Assembly: GCA_035560005.1 (NCBI GenBank) | Contig: DATMAN010000008.1 | Location: 1 to 33,837, forward strand | Direction: 5' to 3' | Source of the DNA: Burkholderiales bacterium | GTDB taxonomy: Bacteria > Pseudomonadota > Gammaproteobacteria > Burkholderiales > Eutrophovitaceae | DNA length: 33,837 nucleotides | Shown here: positions 26,272 to 33,837 of the stretch, piece by piece | Position numbering within the stretch: the stretch's first letter is position 1 | Layout: every line of letters starts with the position of its first letter | Translations under genes and position numbers: made by a program | The notes under the pieces: model-generated | Told to the model about the DNA's origin: nothing | The model's input: the letters and a program-made list of their open reading frames with translations, nothing else | The model's database searches: none

Positions 26272-29200
26272 ATTTCCGCGACTACTTAGTCGCGGCCCCA
26301 TTGAAGCGAGTTGCAGATAGTCCAACCGCTCGCTGATGCGCGGATTTCCGCGACTACTTAGTCGCGGCCCCATTGAAGCGAGTTTGTCAAGGACACGCTG
26401 GACGAGGCGGTGGCATTTCCGCGACTACTTAGTCGCGGCCCCATTGAAGCCAGATGCGGCGGCCCTTCAGCACGGCTGCCGCTGTATTTCCGCGACTACT
26501 TAGTCGCGGCCCCATTGAAGCGGCCCGCGCACCTACGTCTCGCACATGGATGTCGCATTTCCGCGACTACTTAGTCGCGGCCCCATTGAAGCTGGCGGTG
26601 GTCGATGAGGAGAGCGCCGGAGCCGACATTTCCGCGACTACTTAGTCGCGGCCCCATTGAAGCACCGGGAGATCCGAAAGGAAATCTGATTGATGCTCCT
26701 ATTTCCGCGACTACTTAGTCGCGGCCCCATTGAAGCCCCGACAGCCGCCACCCGGTCATGCGCGCGCGCGCCAAGGCCGATTTCCGCGACTACTTAGTCG
26801 CGGCCCCATTGAAGCATGCGGACCCTCCGCGCACGTTAGCTCGTCTGCGAATTTCCGCGACTACTTAGTCGCGGCCCCATTGAAGCGTCGGTCGAGGCGA
26901 GGGCGACCGGCCCGTGCAGGTCATTTCCGCGACTACTTAGTCGCGGCCCCATTGAAGCCGCGGCTGAGCCGGTCTGATCCGTGTCAGCCGCCACATTTCC
27001 GCGACTACTTAGTCGCGGCCCCATTGAAGCCAGGCCGCCGTCGAGGAGCTCCAGCGCCGCTTAGCCATATTTCCGCGACTACTTAGTCGCGGCCCCATTG
27101 AAGCGAATCGCCCGACGGCTATCTGTTCGGCCGTTGGACATTTCCGCGACTACTTAGTCGCGGCCCCATTGAAGCTCACCCACAACCACCCGCGGGGCTT
27201 CTCGTTCTCGCCGATTTCCGCGACTACTTAGTCGCGGCCCCATTGAAGCAGGTAGAGCCGCCGGAAGGCATTCTGCGCGCCCGGAAATTTCCGCGACTAC
27301 TTAGTCGCGGCCCCATTGAAGCAGGCAGCAATCATGACCGACATCTCCCCGCTCGGCGTATTTCCGCGACTACTTAGTCGCGGCCCCATTGAAGCCGGTC
27401 CGGGTCCGTCGAGAGCGCCTTGAAGGCCAGCATTTCCGCGACTACTTAGTCGCGGCCCCATTGAAGCGCGATGATCTGCCCGCCGGCGAGCGCCTGCTCG
27501 AGAATTTCCGCGACTACTTAGTCGCGGCCCCATTGAAGCGCCCCCCAGCGGTGGCGGTGCCGCCGCTGCGAGGCCATTTCCGCGACTACTTAGTCGCGGC
27601 CCCATTGAAGCGAGTGGGGACTGCTCAGCCGCGAGTCGTGACTTCAGAAATTTCCGCGACTACTTAGTCGCGGCCCCATTGAAGCGGGTGTCTGGATCTT
27701 GGCTATGGCGGTATCGTCCAAATTTCCGCGACTACTTAGTCGCGGCCCCATTGAAGCCCATCCTCTTTTCCCCCCTTCACCATCCATCGATATTTCCGCG
27801 ACTACTTAGTCGCGGCCCCATTGAAGCTACACGGGCTGGACGAACGCCGAGCACCAGCGCGTATTTCCGCGACTACTTAGTCGCGGCCCCATTGAAGCGA
27901 ATCTCCATCGCCGTCCTCCTCCGCCTACCGCAGCCATTTCCGCGACTACTTAGTCGCGGCCCCATTGAAGCAACGCGGCGATCGAGCAGGCGCGGCAGAA
28001 GATCGGCATTTCCGCGACTACTTAGTCGCGGCCCCATTGAAGCCTCTTCAGCGCGAGCGGCTGGTCGGCGAGCGACAGCTATTTCCGCGACTACTTAGTC
28101 GCGGCCCCATTGAAGCGTCGAGTTCGCGCAAGTATCGTTCCCGCCAGTAGATTTCCGCGACTACTTAGTCGCGGCCCCATTGAAGCCCCGCTCGCATCGC
28201 GCAGCAGCGTCTCGACCGCGAATTTCCGCGACTACTTAGTCGCGGCCCCATTGAAGCCGTAGGGGGTCACGGGCGCACCGGCACGGCGCTAGCGATTTCC
28301 GCGACTACTTAGTCGCGGCCCCATTGAAGCTACGCGCGCAACGCGACGTGGCTCATGCGGCGCTCGAATTTCCGCGACTACTTAGTCGCGGCCCCATTGA
28401 AGCGGATTCCGGGTCGTCGCTCGGGGTCGGGTCATGTATATTTCCGCGACTACTTAGTCGCGGCCCCATTGAAGCCGACGCGATCATTCCGGCGCTGGCG
28501 CCCGCGCCCGACGCATTTCCGCGACTACTTAGTCGCGGCCCCATTGAAGCATGACGATGGCGCCGGTCTCGTTCGTGCCCGCCGCGGATTTCCGCGACTA
28601 CTTAGTCGCGGCCCCATTGAAGCTGAGTCTTGATACGGTCCAGTGGGACCATCGTGTCCATTTCCGCGACTACTTAGTCGCGGCCCCATTGAAGCACGTC
28701 GGTCCAGTAGTCGACGACGACGGGCACGAGCCGATTTCCGCGACTACTTAGTCGCGGCCCCATTGAAGCACCGGATCGGGCAGCGCGACGCCCGCGAGGC
28801 TCGTCTATTTCCGCGACTACTTAGTCGCGGCCCCATTGAAGCGCGGGGCTCTTCGGCGGCGGGGGCGGCGGGCTCGGGCTGCCATTTCCGCGACTACTTA
28901 GTCGCGGCCCCATTGAAGCCCGAGGCGGCGGCGCGCGACGGCGTGGCGGTCCTCGCCATTTCCGCGACTACTTAGTCGCGGCCCCATTGAAGCCTGCAGC
29001 TCGGGAATCTGATCGCGGTCGTAGTCGAATTTCCGCGACTACTTAGTCGCGGCCCCATTGAAGCCGCGCGTGGGCGGTCGACCCCGCCACCCGCGAGCTG
29101 ATTTCCGCGACTACTTAGTCGCGGCCCCATTGAAGCTGTTCGACCGCCCGGCGGATAGCGTCGCTGAGCAGCATTTCCGCGACTACTTAGTCGCGGCCCC

Positions 29201-30153
29201 ATTGAAGCGCGGACCGCCGCGGGACGCGCGAGCTGCGCGAGCTGGATTTCCGCGACTACTTAGTCGCGGCCCCATTGAAGCTTCGGCGCGCTCGCCGTCG
29301 CAGTCAGTCGGGTCGGGATTTCCGCGACTACTTAGTCGCGGCCCCATTGAAGCCGTTCTGGCGCACGGACGAGGGCGCGGAGAACCCGGATTTCCGCGAC
29401 TACTTAGTCGCGGCCCCATTGAAGCCCTCTCTTTCTGGGGGTCCGCCCCCCGGCAGGTCATTTCCGCGACTACTTAGTCGCGGCCCCATTGAAGCGGAAC
29501 CCCGGGCTGTGCGGTCGGCGGGGGCTGCTCATATTTCCGCGACTACTTAGTCGCGGCCCCATTGAAGCCAGCGCCTTGAGGCCGAGCGCCGCGGTGCCGA
29601 GCGCCGCATTTCCGCGACTACTTAGTCGCGGCCCCATTGAAGCCGGGCTGAGCCGAGGGTCATTACGTGCTTCCCCCGGATTTCGCGACTACTTAGTCGC
29701 GGCCCCATTGAAGGGCCAGGGGCGCACGCGTATCCTGGGGCGGGCGGGGATATTTCCGCGACTACTTAGTCGCGGCCCCAGTGAAGGGGTGTCGCTCCTG
29801 CGCGCCCTTGGGTTACCGTCCGAATTTCCGCGACTACCTAGTCGCGGCCCGATTGAAGCGCGCTGGGCGACAGGGGCAGGTCGCCCTACGCCGCGGCATT
29901 TCAGCGACTACTTAGTCGCGGCCCCATTGAAGCTTCCTCTTCGCAGTGCCCGGCGCGCGCGCCGTCGCACATTTTTGCGACTACTTAGTCGCGGCCCCAT
30001 TGAAACCAGCTGGGCCACGGGTGGCATACATGGCCGCCGTGAATTCCCGCGACTACTCAGCCGCGGTCTCACTGAAGCACCGTCGATCCGGACGCGGAAA
30101 GGAGACGCCCGCGGATTTCCGCGACTGCTCACTCGCGGCCACGCGGGCAAAGC
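26272..30153 (+). CRISPR. CRISPR array, about 54 repeats and 53 spacers, 36-bp repeat
   Basis: By hand count there are 47 apparently identical 36-bp repeats (first at 26272-26307, last at 29608-29643) and seven degenerate ones. The repeat starts ATTTCCGCG and ends CCCCATTGAAGC. Its core CCGCGACTACTTAGTCGCGG is a perfect 9-bp inverted repeat around CT, which gives an RNA stem of about 8 bp with a 4-nt loop. Spacers are mostly 34-39 bp, with a 43-bp outlier at 26737-26779. The ATTGAAGC end and the decay of the right-hand repeats indicate transcription to the right, which would leave an AUUGAAGC 5' tag if a Cas6 cleaves at the usual place. No Cas6, Cas1 or Cas2 is encoded in the window, so processing and acquisition must come from elsewhere or be lost. 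The spacer contents show no duplicates that I could see. Confidence 0.98.
29680..30153 (+). repeat. Degenerate trailer-end repeats of the array
   Basis: Seven altered repeats close the array. The copy at 29680 lacks one C in its TTTCC tract and ends GAAGG; 29752 has CCAGTGAAGG; 29824 has a T to C change in the loop and a C to G change; 29898 has one change; 29971 has TTTTTGCG and GAAAC; 30043 has several changes in both stem arms; and 30115 keeps only the first dozen bases well. Gradual decay like this marks the oldest, leader-distal end. The hairpin is weakened in the last two copies, so these units would probably not be processed. Confidence 0.9.
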
Positions 30154-30196
30154 ACGGGTCTCAATTCCCTGAGAGGATCAGGCACAGGCGGCCTCA

Positions 30197-30214
30197 CACC
30201 GAACCGGTTCGGTG
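30197..30214. other. 18-bp perfect palindrome between array and kinase gene
   Basis: CACCGAACCGGTTCGGTG is perfectly self-complementary and lies between the CRISPR trailer and the 3' end of the kinase gene. It has no T-tract on either strand, so it is not a canonical intrinsic terminator. It may be a protein-binding site, or a hairpin that stops read-through between the converging transcripts. Confidence 0.4.
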
Positions 30215-30318
30215 ACGCCGCCATCTCGTCTGCAGTAGATGGGCCACGAAAAGCAGGTGGTGAGCGCCAGCCAGGTTCACTGACGGCACCGCTGACCCAC
30301 CCCGCCGCGGCCCGGGGC

Positions 30319-33072
30319 CTACGCGTCCAGGCAGCGCCGCACGGTCTCGAGCAGCCGCTCGGCAGGAAAGGGCTTCTGCAAAAAATTCTCGCCGTCGCGC
30401 ACGCCGGCCTCGCGCTCGGCGACGGCGGCGCTGTACCCGCTCATGAAAATGACCTTCAGCCCGGGCCGCTCGGCCCGCAGCCGCCGCGCCAGCTCGTGCC
30501 CGCTCACCCCGCCGGGCATCACCAGATCGGTCACCACCAGCGCCACGCGCTCCCGGTGCGCACGCCACACCTCCAGCGCCTCGACGCCGCTGCCGGCCTC
30601 CACCACGCGATAGCCGTGCCGCGCGAGCACGGTCCGCGTCACCTGCCGCACGGCCGCGTCGTCCTCGACGAGCAGCACGGTCTCGCTCCCGCCCGGCACC
30701 CGCCGCTCCCCCCCGACCGGCGCCTCGTCGGCCAGCGCCGGCGCCGCCGGCAGGAACACCTGAAACGTCGCGCCGCGCCCCGGCTCGCTCTCCACCTCCA
30801 CCCACCCGTGCTGCTGGCGCACCACCCCATAGACCATCGCCAGCCCGAGCCCGGTCCCCTTGCCGGGCTCCTTCGTCGTGAAAAACGGCTCGAAGATGCG
30901 CGGCAGCACCTCCCGCGGAATCCCCACCCCGGTGTCGCGCACGCGCACCCACACGTACGCCCCGGGCCGCGCCTCGGGATGCCGCGGCCGCTCGCCCACC
31001 TGCTCGGCGCCGGTCTCGACGAACAGCCGGCCCCCCTCGGGCATCGCATCGCGCGCATTGACGGCCAGATTCATCAGCACCTGATCCAGCGTCCCCACAT
31101 CCGCGCGCGTCCAGAGCGGCCCGGGATGCAGGTCGAGCTGCAGCCGGATGTCCTCGCCGATGATGCGCTGCAACAGCTTGGCGACGCCCGCCACCACCTC
31201 GTTGAGATCCAGCACGCGCGGCTGCAGCACCTGCCGGCGGCTGAAGAGCAGGAGCTGGCGCGTCAGCCCCGCCGCGCGCTCCGCCGCCGTCCGGATCTGC
31301 GCGAGACTCTCGCGCACCTCGCCCGGCAGGCCGTCGGCCTCGGCCGCCAGCTCCGCCTCCATCAGAATGCTGGTGAGGATGTTGTTGAAATCGTGCGCCA
31401 CGCCGCCGGCGAGCTGCCCGATGGCCTCGAGCCGCTGCGCCTGCCGGAGCTGCTCCTCGAGCTGGCGCCGCTCGGTGATGTCGCGCGCCACCCCGACGAT
31501 GCGCTCCACCTCGCCGGCCGCGTTGCGCACGGGAAAGGCCCGATCGCGCACCCAGCGCACGCGGCCGTCGGGCCGCACGATGCGATACTCCTCGTCGTAG
31601 AGCCCCGCCGCCTGCCGCGCCGCCGCGGCACGCGCGACGCGCTCGCGATCCTCGGGATGCACGGCCTCCAGCCAGCTCCCGGGCGCGTCGTACAGGCTCC
31701 GGCACGACCGCCCCCACACCCGCTCGTAACCGGGACTCACGTACAGCAGCTTGCCCGCGCGCGGATCCTGGATCCAGAACACGTCGTCGATCGTCTCGGC
31801 GAGCTCGCGGAAGCGCTCCTCGCTGGCCCGCAGCGCGTCCTCGGCGCGCCGCCGCTCGGTCACGTCCACCATCAGGCCGCGCAGCTTGACCGGCCGCCCG
31901 CCTTCCACCACCACGGTCACGATGTCGTGCAGCCAGACGATGCGGCCGTCGGCGGCGATCATGCGGTACTCGAACTCGTGATCGCGCTTCTCGGCGACGC
32001 AGCTCGTGCAGAAGCGGACGGCCCAGTCGCGGTCGTCGGGATGGACGTGCCGCACCCAGAAGTCGGGCTCCTCGGTCCAGCGCGCGACGGGATAGCCGAG
32101 CAGCCGCTCCGCCTTCGGGCTCACGAAGGTGAAGCGCCACGTCGCGGCGTCGGCCTCCCAGACGATGCCGTCGACCGAATCGACGAGGGCGGCGAGCTGC
32201 TCCTGACTGCGGCGCAGCGCATCCAGCGTGCGCCGGCGCTCGGTGACATCGAGCGCGGTCGCGAGGCCGCAGCGCTCGCCGCCGACTTCGATGACGTCGA
32301 GGTTCACCGAGAAGGTGCGCCGCTCGCCCGACTTCACCCGGAGATCGAACTCGCGCTCGCGGATCCGTCCCTCGCGCTCCAGCTCCGCGAGAAACGCCCG
32401 GTAGCCGTCGGGATCGGGCGGGTAGAGGCCCAGCTCGAGACCGGTGCGGCCGACGGCCTCCTCCCGGCCGAAGCCGAAGGCGCGCTCCCAGGCCTCGTTG
32501 ACGTTCAGGATCACACCGTCGGCGAGCCGCCAGAGCGCGGCGGCGAAGGCGGCCTTGTCGAACAGCGCGGCGAAGGTACGCTCGCTCCGGCGGAGCCGCT
32601 CCTCGGCCGCCTTCCGATCGCTGACGTCGCGCGTGATGCCGAGCAGCGCCACGACGCGCCCCTCGGCGTCGCGCAGCGGCGTGGCGTGGGTCTCGAGCCA
32701 GCGACGCCCGCCCTTCAACCCGACGATCTCGAACTCGAGCCGGGCCGACTCGCCCCGGAACACGCGCGCGGTCAGCTCGCGGACGGCAGCGCGATGCGCC
32801 TCGACGACGAGCGGATAGACAGAGCGCCCGCGCACCTGCTCGATCGACTCGGCCTCGACCATCCGCAGGCCGGCCGGATTCATGTCGAGCAGGGATCCGT
32901 CCGCCGCCATCAGCTTGACGCACTCGGGCTCGGTCTCGAGGATGACGCGCAGCCACGCCTCGCGCGCCACCGAATCGCGGCCAAAGGCGGGGGGAACCAG
33001 CGCGGCCGCCGACTCGCGGCGGGCGGGACGCCGCGCTGCGGATGGGTCGGGCGAGGAACGGCGGCGAGGCAT
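30319..33072 (-). CDS. Multi-PAS hybrid sensor histidine kinase with receiver domain
   Basis: A 917-residue cytoplasmic-looking hybrid kinase with no signal peptide or membrane segment. Four PAS/PAC units lie at about 40-160, 165-285, 290-415 and 420-540, each closing with a D-(V/I)-(T/S)-(E/D)-R-(R/K) PAC signature. HisKA follows with AHDFNNIL (phospho-acceptor H560), then a HATPase with N-box [17 protein letters not shown] and [13 protein letters not shown]-terminal receiver (about 795-915) has the acceptor D849 in VTDLVMPGG and the conserved Lys in QKPFP. It would sense a small-molecule, redox or light-like cue through PAS and pass phosphate to its own receiver. Start ATG 33072 has no strong ribosome site. 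The gene points toward the array, and its codon use is visibly more GC-rich than the island, so it is probably core chromosome. A weak TATAGT at 33148-33153 on the - strand might be its -10 element. Confidence 0.93.
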   Translation of the reverse strand: MPRRRSSPDPSAARRPARRESAAALVPPAFGRDSVAREAWLRVILETEPECVKLMAADGSLLDMNPAGLRMVEAESIEQVRGRSVYPLVVEAHRAAVRELTARVFRGESARLEFEIVGLKGGRRWLETHATPLRDAEGRVVALLGITRDVSDRKAAEERLRRSERTFAALFDKAAFAAALWRLADGVILNVNEAWERAFGFGREEAVGRTGLELGLYPPDPDGYRAFLAELEREGRIREREFDLRVKSGERRTFSVNLDVIEVGGERCGLATALDVTERRRTLDALRRSQEQLAALVDSVDGIVWEADAATWRFTFVSPKAERLLGYPVARWTEEPDFWVRHVHPDDRDWAVRFCTSCVAEKRDHEFEYRMIAADGRIVWLHDIVTVVVEGGRPVKLRGLMVDVTERRRAEDALRASEERFRELAETIDDVFWIQDPRAGKLLYVSPGYERVWGRSCRSLYDAPGSWLEAVHPEDRERVARAAAARQAAGLYDEEYRIVRPDGRVRWVRDRAFPVRNAAGEVERIVGVARDITERRQLEEQLRQAQRLEAIGQLAGGVAHDFNNILTSILMEAELAAEADGLPGEVRESLAQIRTAAERAAGLTRQLLLFSRRQVLQPRVLDLNEVVAGVAKLLQRIIGEDIRLQLDLHPGPLWTRADVGTLDQVLMNLAVNARDAMPEGGRLFVETGAEQVGERPRHPEARPGAYVWVRVRDTGVGIPREVLPRIFEPFFTTKEPGKGTGLGLAMVYGVVRQQHGWVEVESEPGRGATFQVFLPAAPALADEAPVGGERRVPGGSETVLLVEDDAAVRQVTRTVLARHGYRVVEAGSGVEALEVWRAHRERVALVVTDLVMPGGVSGHELARRLRAERPGLKVIFMSGYSAAVAEREAGVRDGENFLQKPFPAERLLETVRRCLDA

Positions 33073-33217
33073 CGAGCGCTCTATTCTGACCTGCCGGCAC
33101 GCCCGGTGTCATCGCCCGCCGGCCCTTCCCGCGCGGCGATTCGCAGCACTATACAGTTCTGCTCCGACCCTGGGGCCGCCGGAGGCCGGCCGCGCGAGGC
33201 GCGCGCCGCCCGCCCTC

Positions 33218-33787
33218 TCAGCGCTCGGCCGCGCGCGGCACGGGCACGCGATCCTCGCGCCCGATGGCGGCGCGCAGCTCCTCGAGGAGGAAGATCGGCT
33301 TGTCGGCCACGTAGGCGAGCTCGCGGCTGAGCGAGCGGCGCGAGGTGACGACGTAGACGCGCTTGCCGCGCGAGCGCAGCAGCTCGACCGCGCGCTCGAA
33401 ATCGCCGTCCCCGGAGAGCAGGAAGGCGACGTCGTAGTTGCCGACGGTGTTGAGCATGTCGAGCACGATCTCGGTGTCGACGTTCGCCTTGATGATCCGC
33501 TCGCCGGTCTCCTCGTCGCGGATCACCTTCACCGGCTTGCGCCGGACGATGTAGCCGGAGTGGGAGAGGAAGTCGAGGAAGCGCTGCTGCAGCGGATCGG
33601 TGGCGGTGAAGTCGGCCAGATAGTAATACGCGGCGTAGCAGACGGCATCGCCGACGAGGAACTCGCGCGCCTTGCGGTAGTCGACGAAGTAGCCGGCCTC
33701 GCGGCAGGCGTGATCCATGTTGGCGCCGTCGACGAAGAGCGCGACGCGCTCGCCGGACCGGAGGATGCGGCGAGGGTCGGGCGGCAC
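33218..33787 (-). CDS. NYN-domain (LabA/DUF88-like) putative RNase
   Basis: A protein of at least 189 residues with a PIN-like NYN domain. The acidic residues that would bind metal are visible: D20 in LFVDGANMD, D104 in KANVDTEIVLDML, and D127 and D129 in LLSGDGDFE. LabA-like NYN proteins are predicted or shown to be RNases or RNA-processing factors. The reading frame starts at GTG 33787 as given, but it stays open to the window edge, so the true start may lie outside. It is followed on the - strand by the histidine kinase after 145 bp, so the two may be separately transcribed. Nothing links it directly to the CRISPR genes. Confidence 0.85.
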   Translation of the reverse strand: MPPDPRRILRSGERVALFVDGANMDHACREAGYFVDYRKAREFLVGDAVCYAAYYYLADFTATDPLQQRFLDFLSHSGYIVRRKPVKVIRDEETGERIIKANVDTEIVLDMLNTVGNYDVAFLLSGDGDFERAVELLRSRGKRVYVVTSRRSLSRELAYVADKPIFLLEELRAAIGREDRVPVPRAAER

Positions 33788-33837
33788 CGGCGCGGGCGCG
33801 ACCCTCGACTCCGGCGCCAGCGACGACAGCGGCGCCA

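Noticed and set aside
26086-26289. A 67-residue frame running from the end of the Cas8-like gene into the first repeat
   Set aside because: It ends inside the repeat in the usual repeat frame, has no ribosome site or homology, and overlaps the Cas8-like gene.
26254-30172. Many 60-230-residue reading frames on both strands with repeated FRDYLVAAPLK, PRLLSRGPIEA or MGPRLSSRGN blocks
   Set aside because: They are translations of the CRISPR repeat in different frames. The 36-bp repeat is free of stops in some frames, so they are not genes.
30496-33330. A 944-residue open frame on the + strand opposite the histidine kinase
   Set aside because: It is an antisense shadow caused by high GC at the third codon position. 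It has no recognisable domain, while the - strand frame has complete PAS, HisKA, HATPase and REC motifs.

Overview
This is a GC-rich bacterial window dominated by a defence island, followed by two ordinary chromosomal genes. The organism cannot be named from sequence alone. A PAS-rich hybrid histidine kinase, a LabA/NYN-type protein and very GC-rich codon use in the right 3.6 kb would suit a soil or groundwater lineage of the deltaproteobacterial, acidobacterial or Rokubacteria kind, but that is only a guess. The island (about 0.1-30.15 kb) looks less GC-rich than the right end, which fits acquisition by transfer.

Region 1 (110-10326) is a composite type III-like restriction-modification cluster, all on the + strand: a SNF2/HepA helicase, a large beta-class adenine methyltransferase (Mod), a DUF3800 protein behind a run of repeated operator-like motifs, and a 1064-residue Res-type helicase with a C-terminal PD-(D/E)xK nuclease signature.

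Region 2 (10421-21765) is a type III-C-like CRISPR RAMP module (cmr1, cmr6-like, cas10/csx11, cmr4, cmr5, cas5/cmr3-like). It lies between the remains of a DUF1156 DNA methylase and a DUF499 ATPase. The six cas genes and the DUF499 gene are joined by ATGA or GTGA stop-start overlaps, so they form one translationally coupled unit. Cas10 lacks the GGDD palm motif and its HD motif reads HM, so both of its enzymatic activities look lost. Cmr4 keeps the Asp used for RNA cleavage. DUF1156 lost its N-terminal half, including catalytic motif IV, in a deletion that fused it to a truncated DUF5131 gene. DUF499 has an internal deletion and a frameshift near its C terminus.

Region 3 (21826-26143) is a truncated type I-G (formerly I-U) locus: a Cas3 with C-terminal HD domain, a Cas8-like subunit, and a 12-codon stub that may be the start of cas7 (csb1). 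No cas7, cas5-cas6, cas4-cas1 or cas2 gene is in the window.

Region 4 (26272-30153) is a CRISPR array of about 54 repeats of 36 bp with a hairpin-forming core. It degenerates at the right-hand end, so the leader is on the left beside the cas genes. At least one spacer reads as a piece of an HK97-type major capsid gene.

Region 5 (30319-33787) holds a hybrid sensor histidine kinase and a NYN-domain protein, both on the - strand. As a whole the window shows a III-C effector with an enzymatically dead Cas10 in one operon with a Cas3, and several deletion scars around it. It is either a chimeric system in which Cas3 supplies DNA cleavage, or a defence island in decay.
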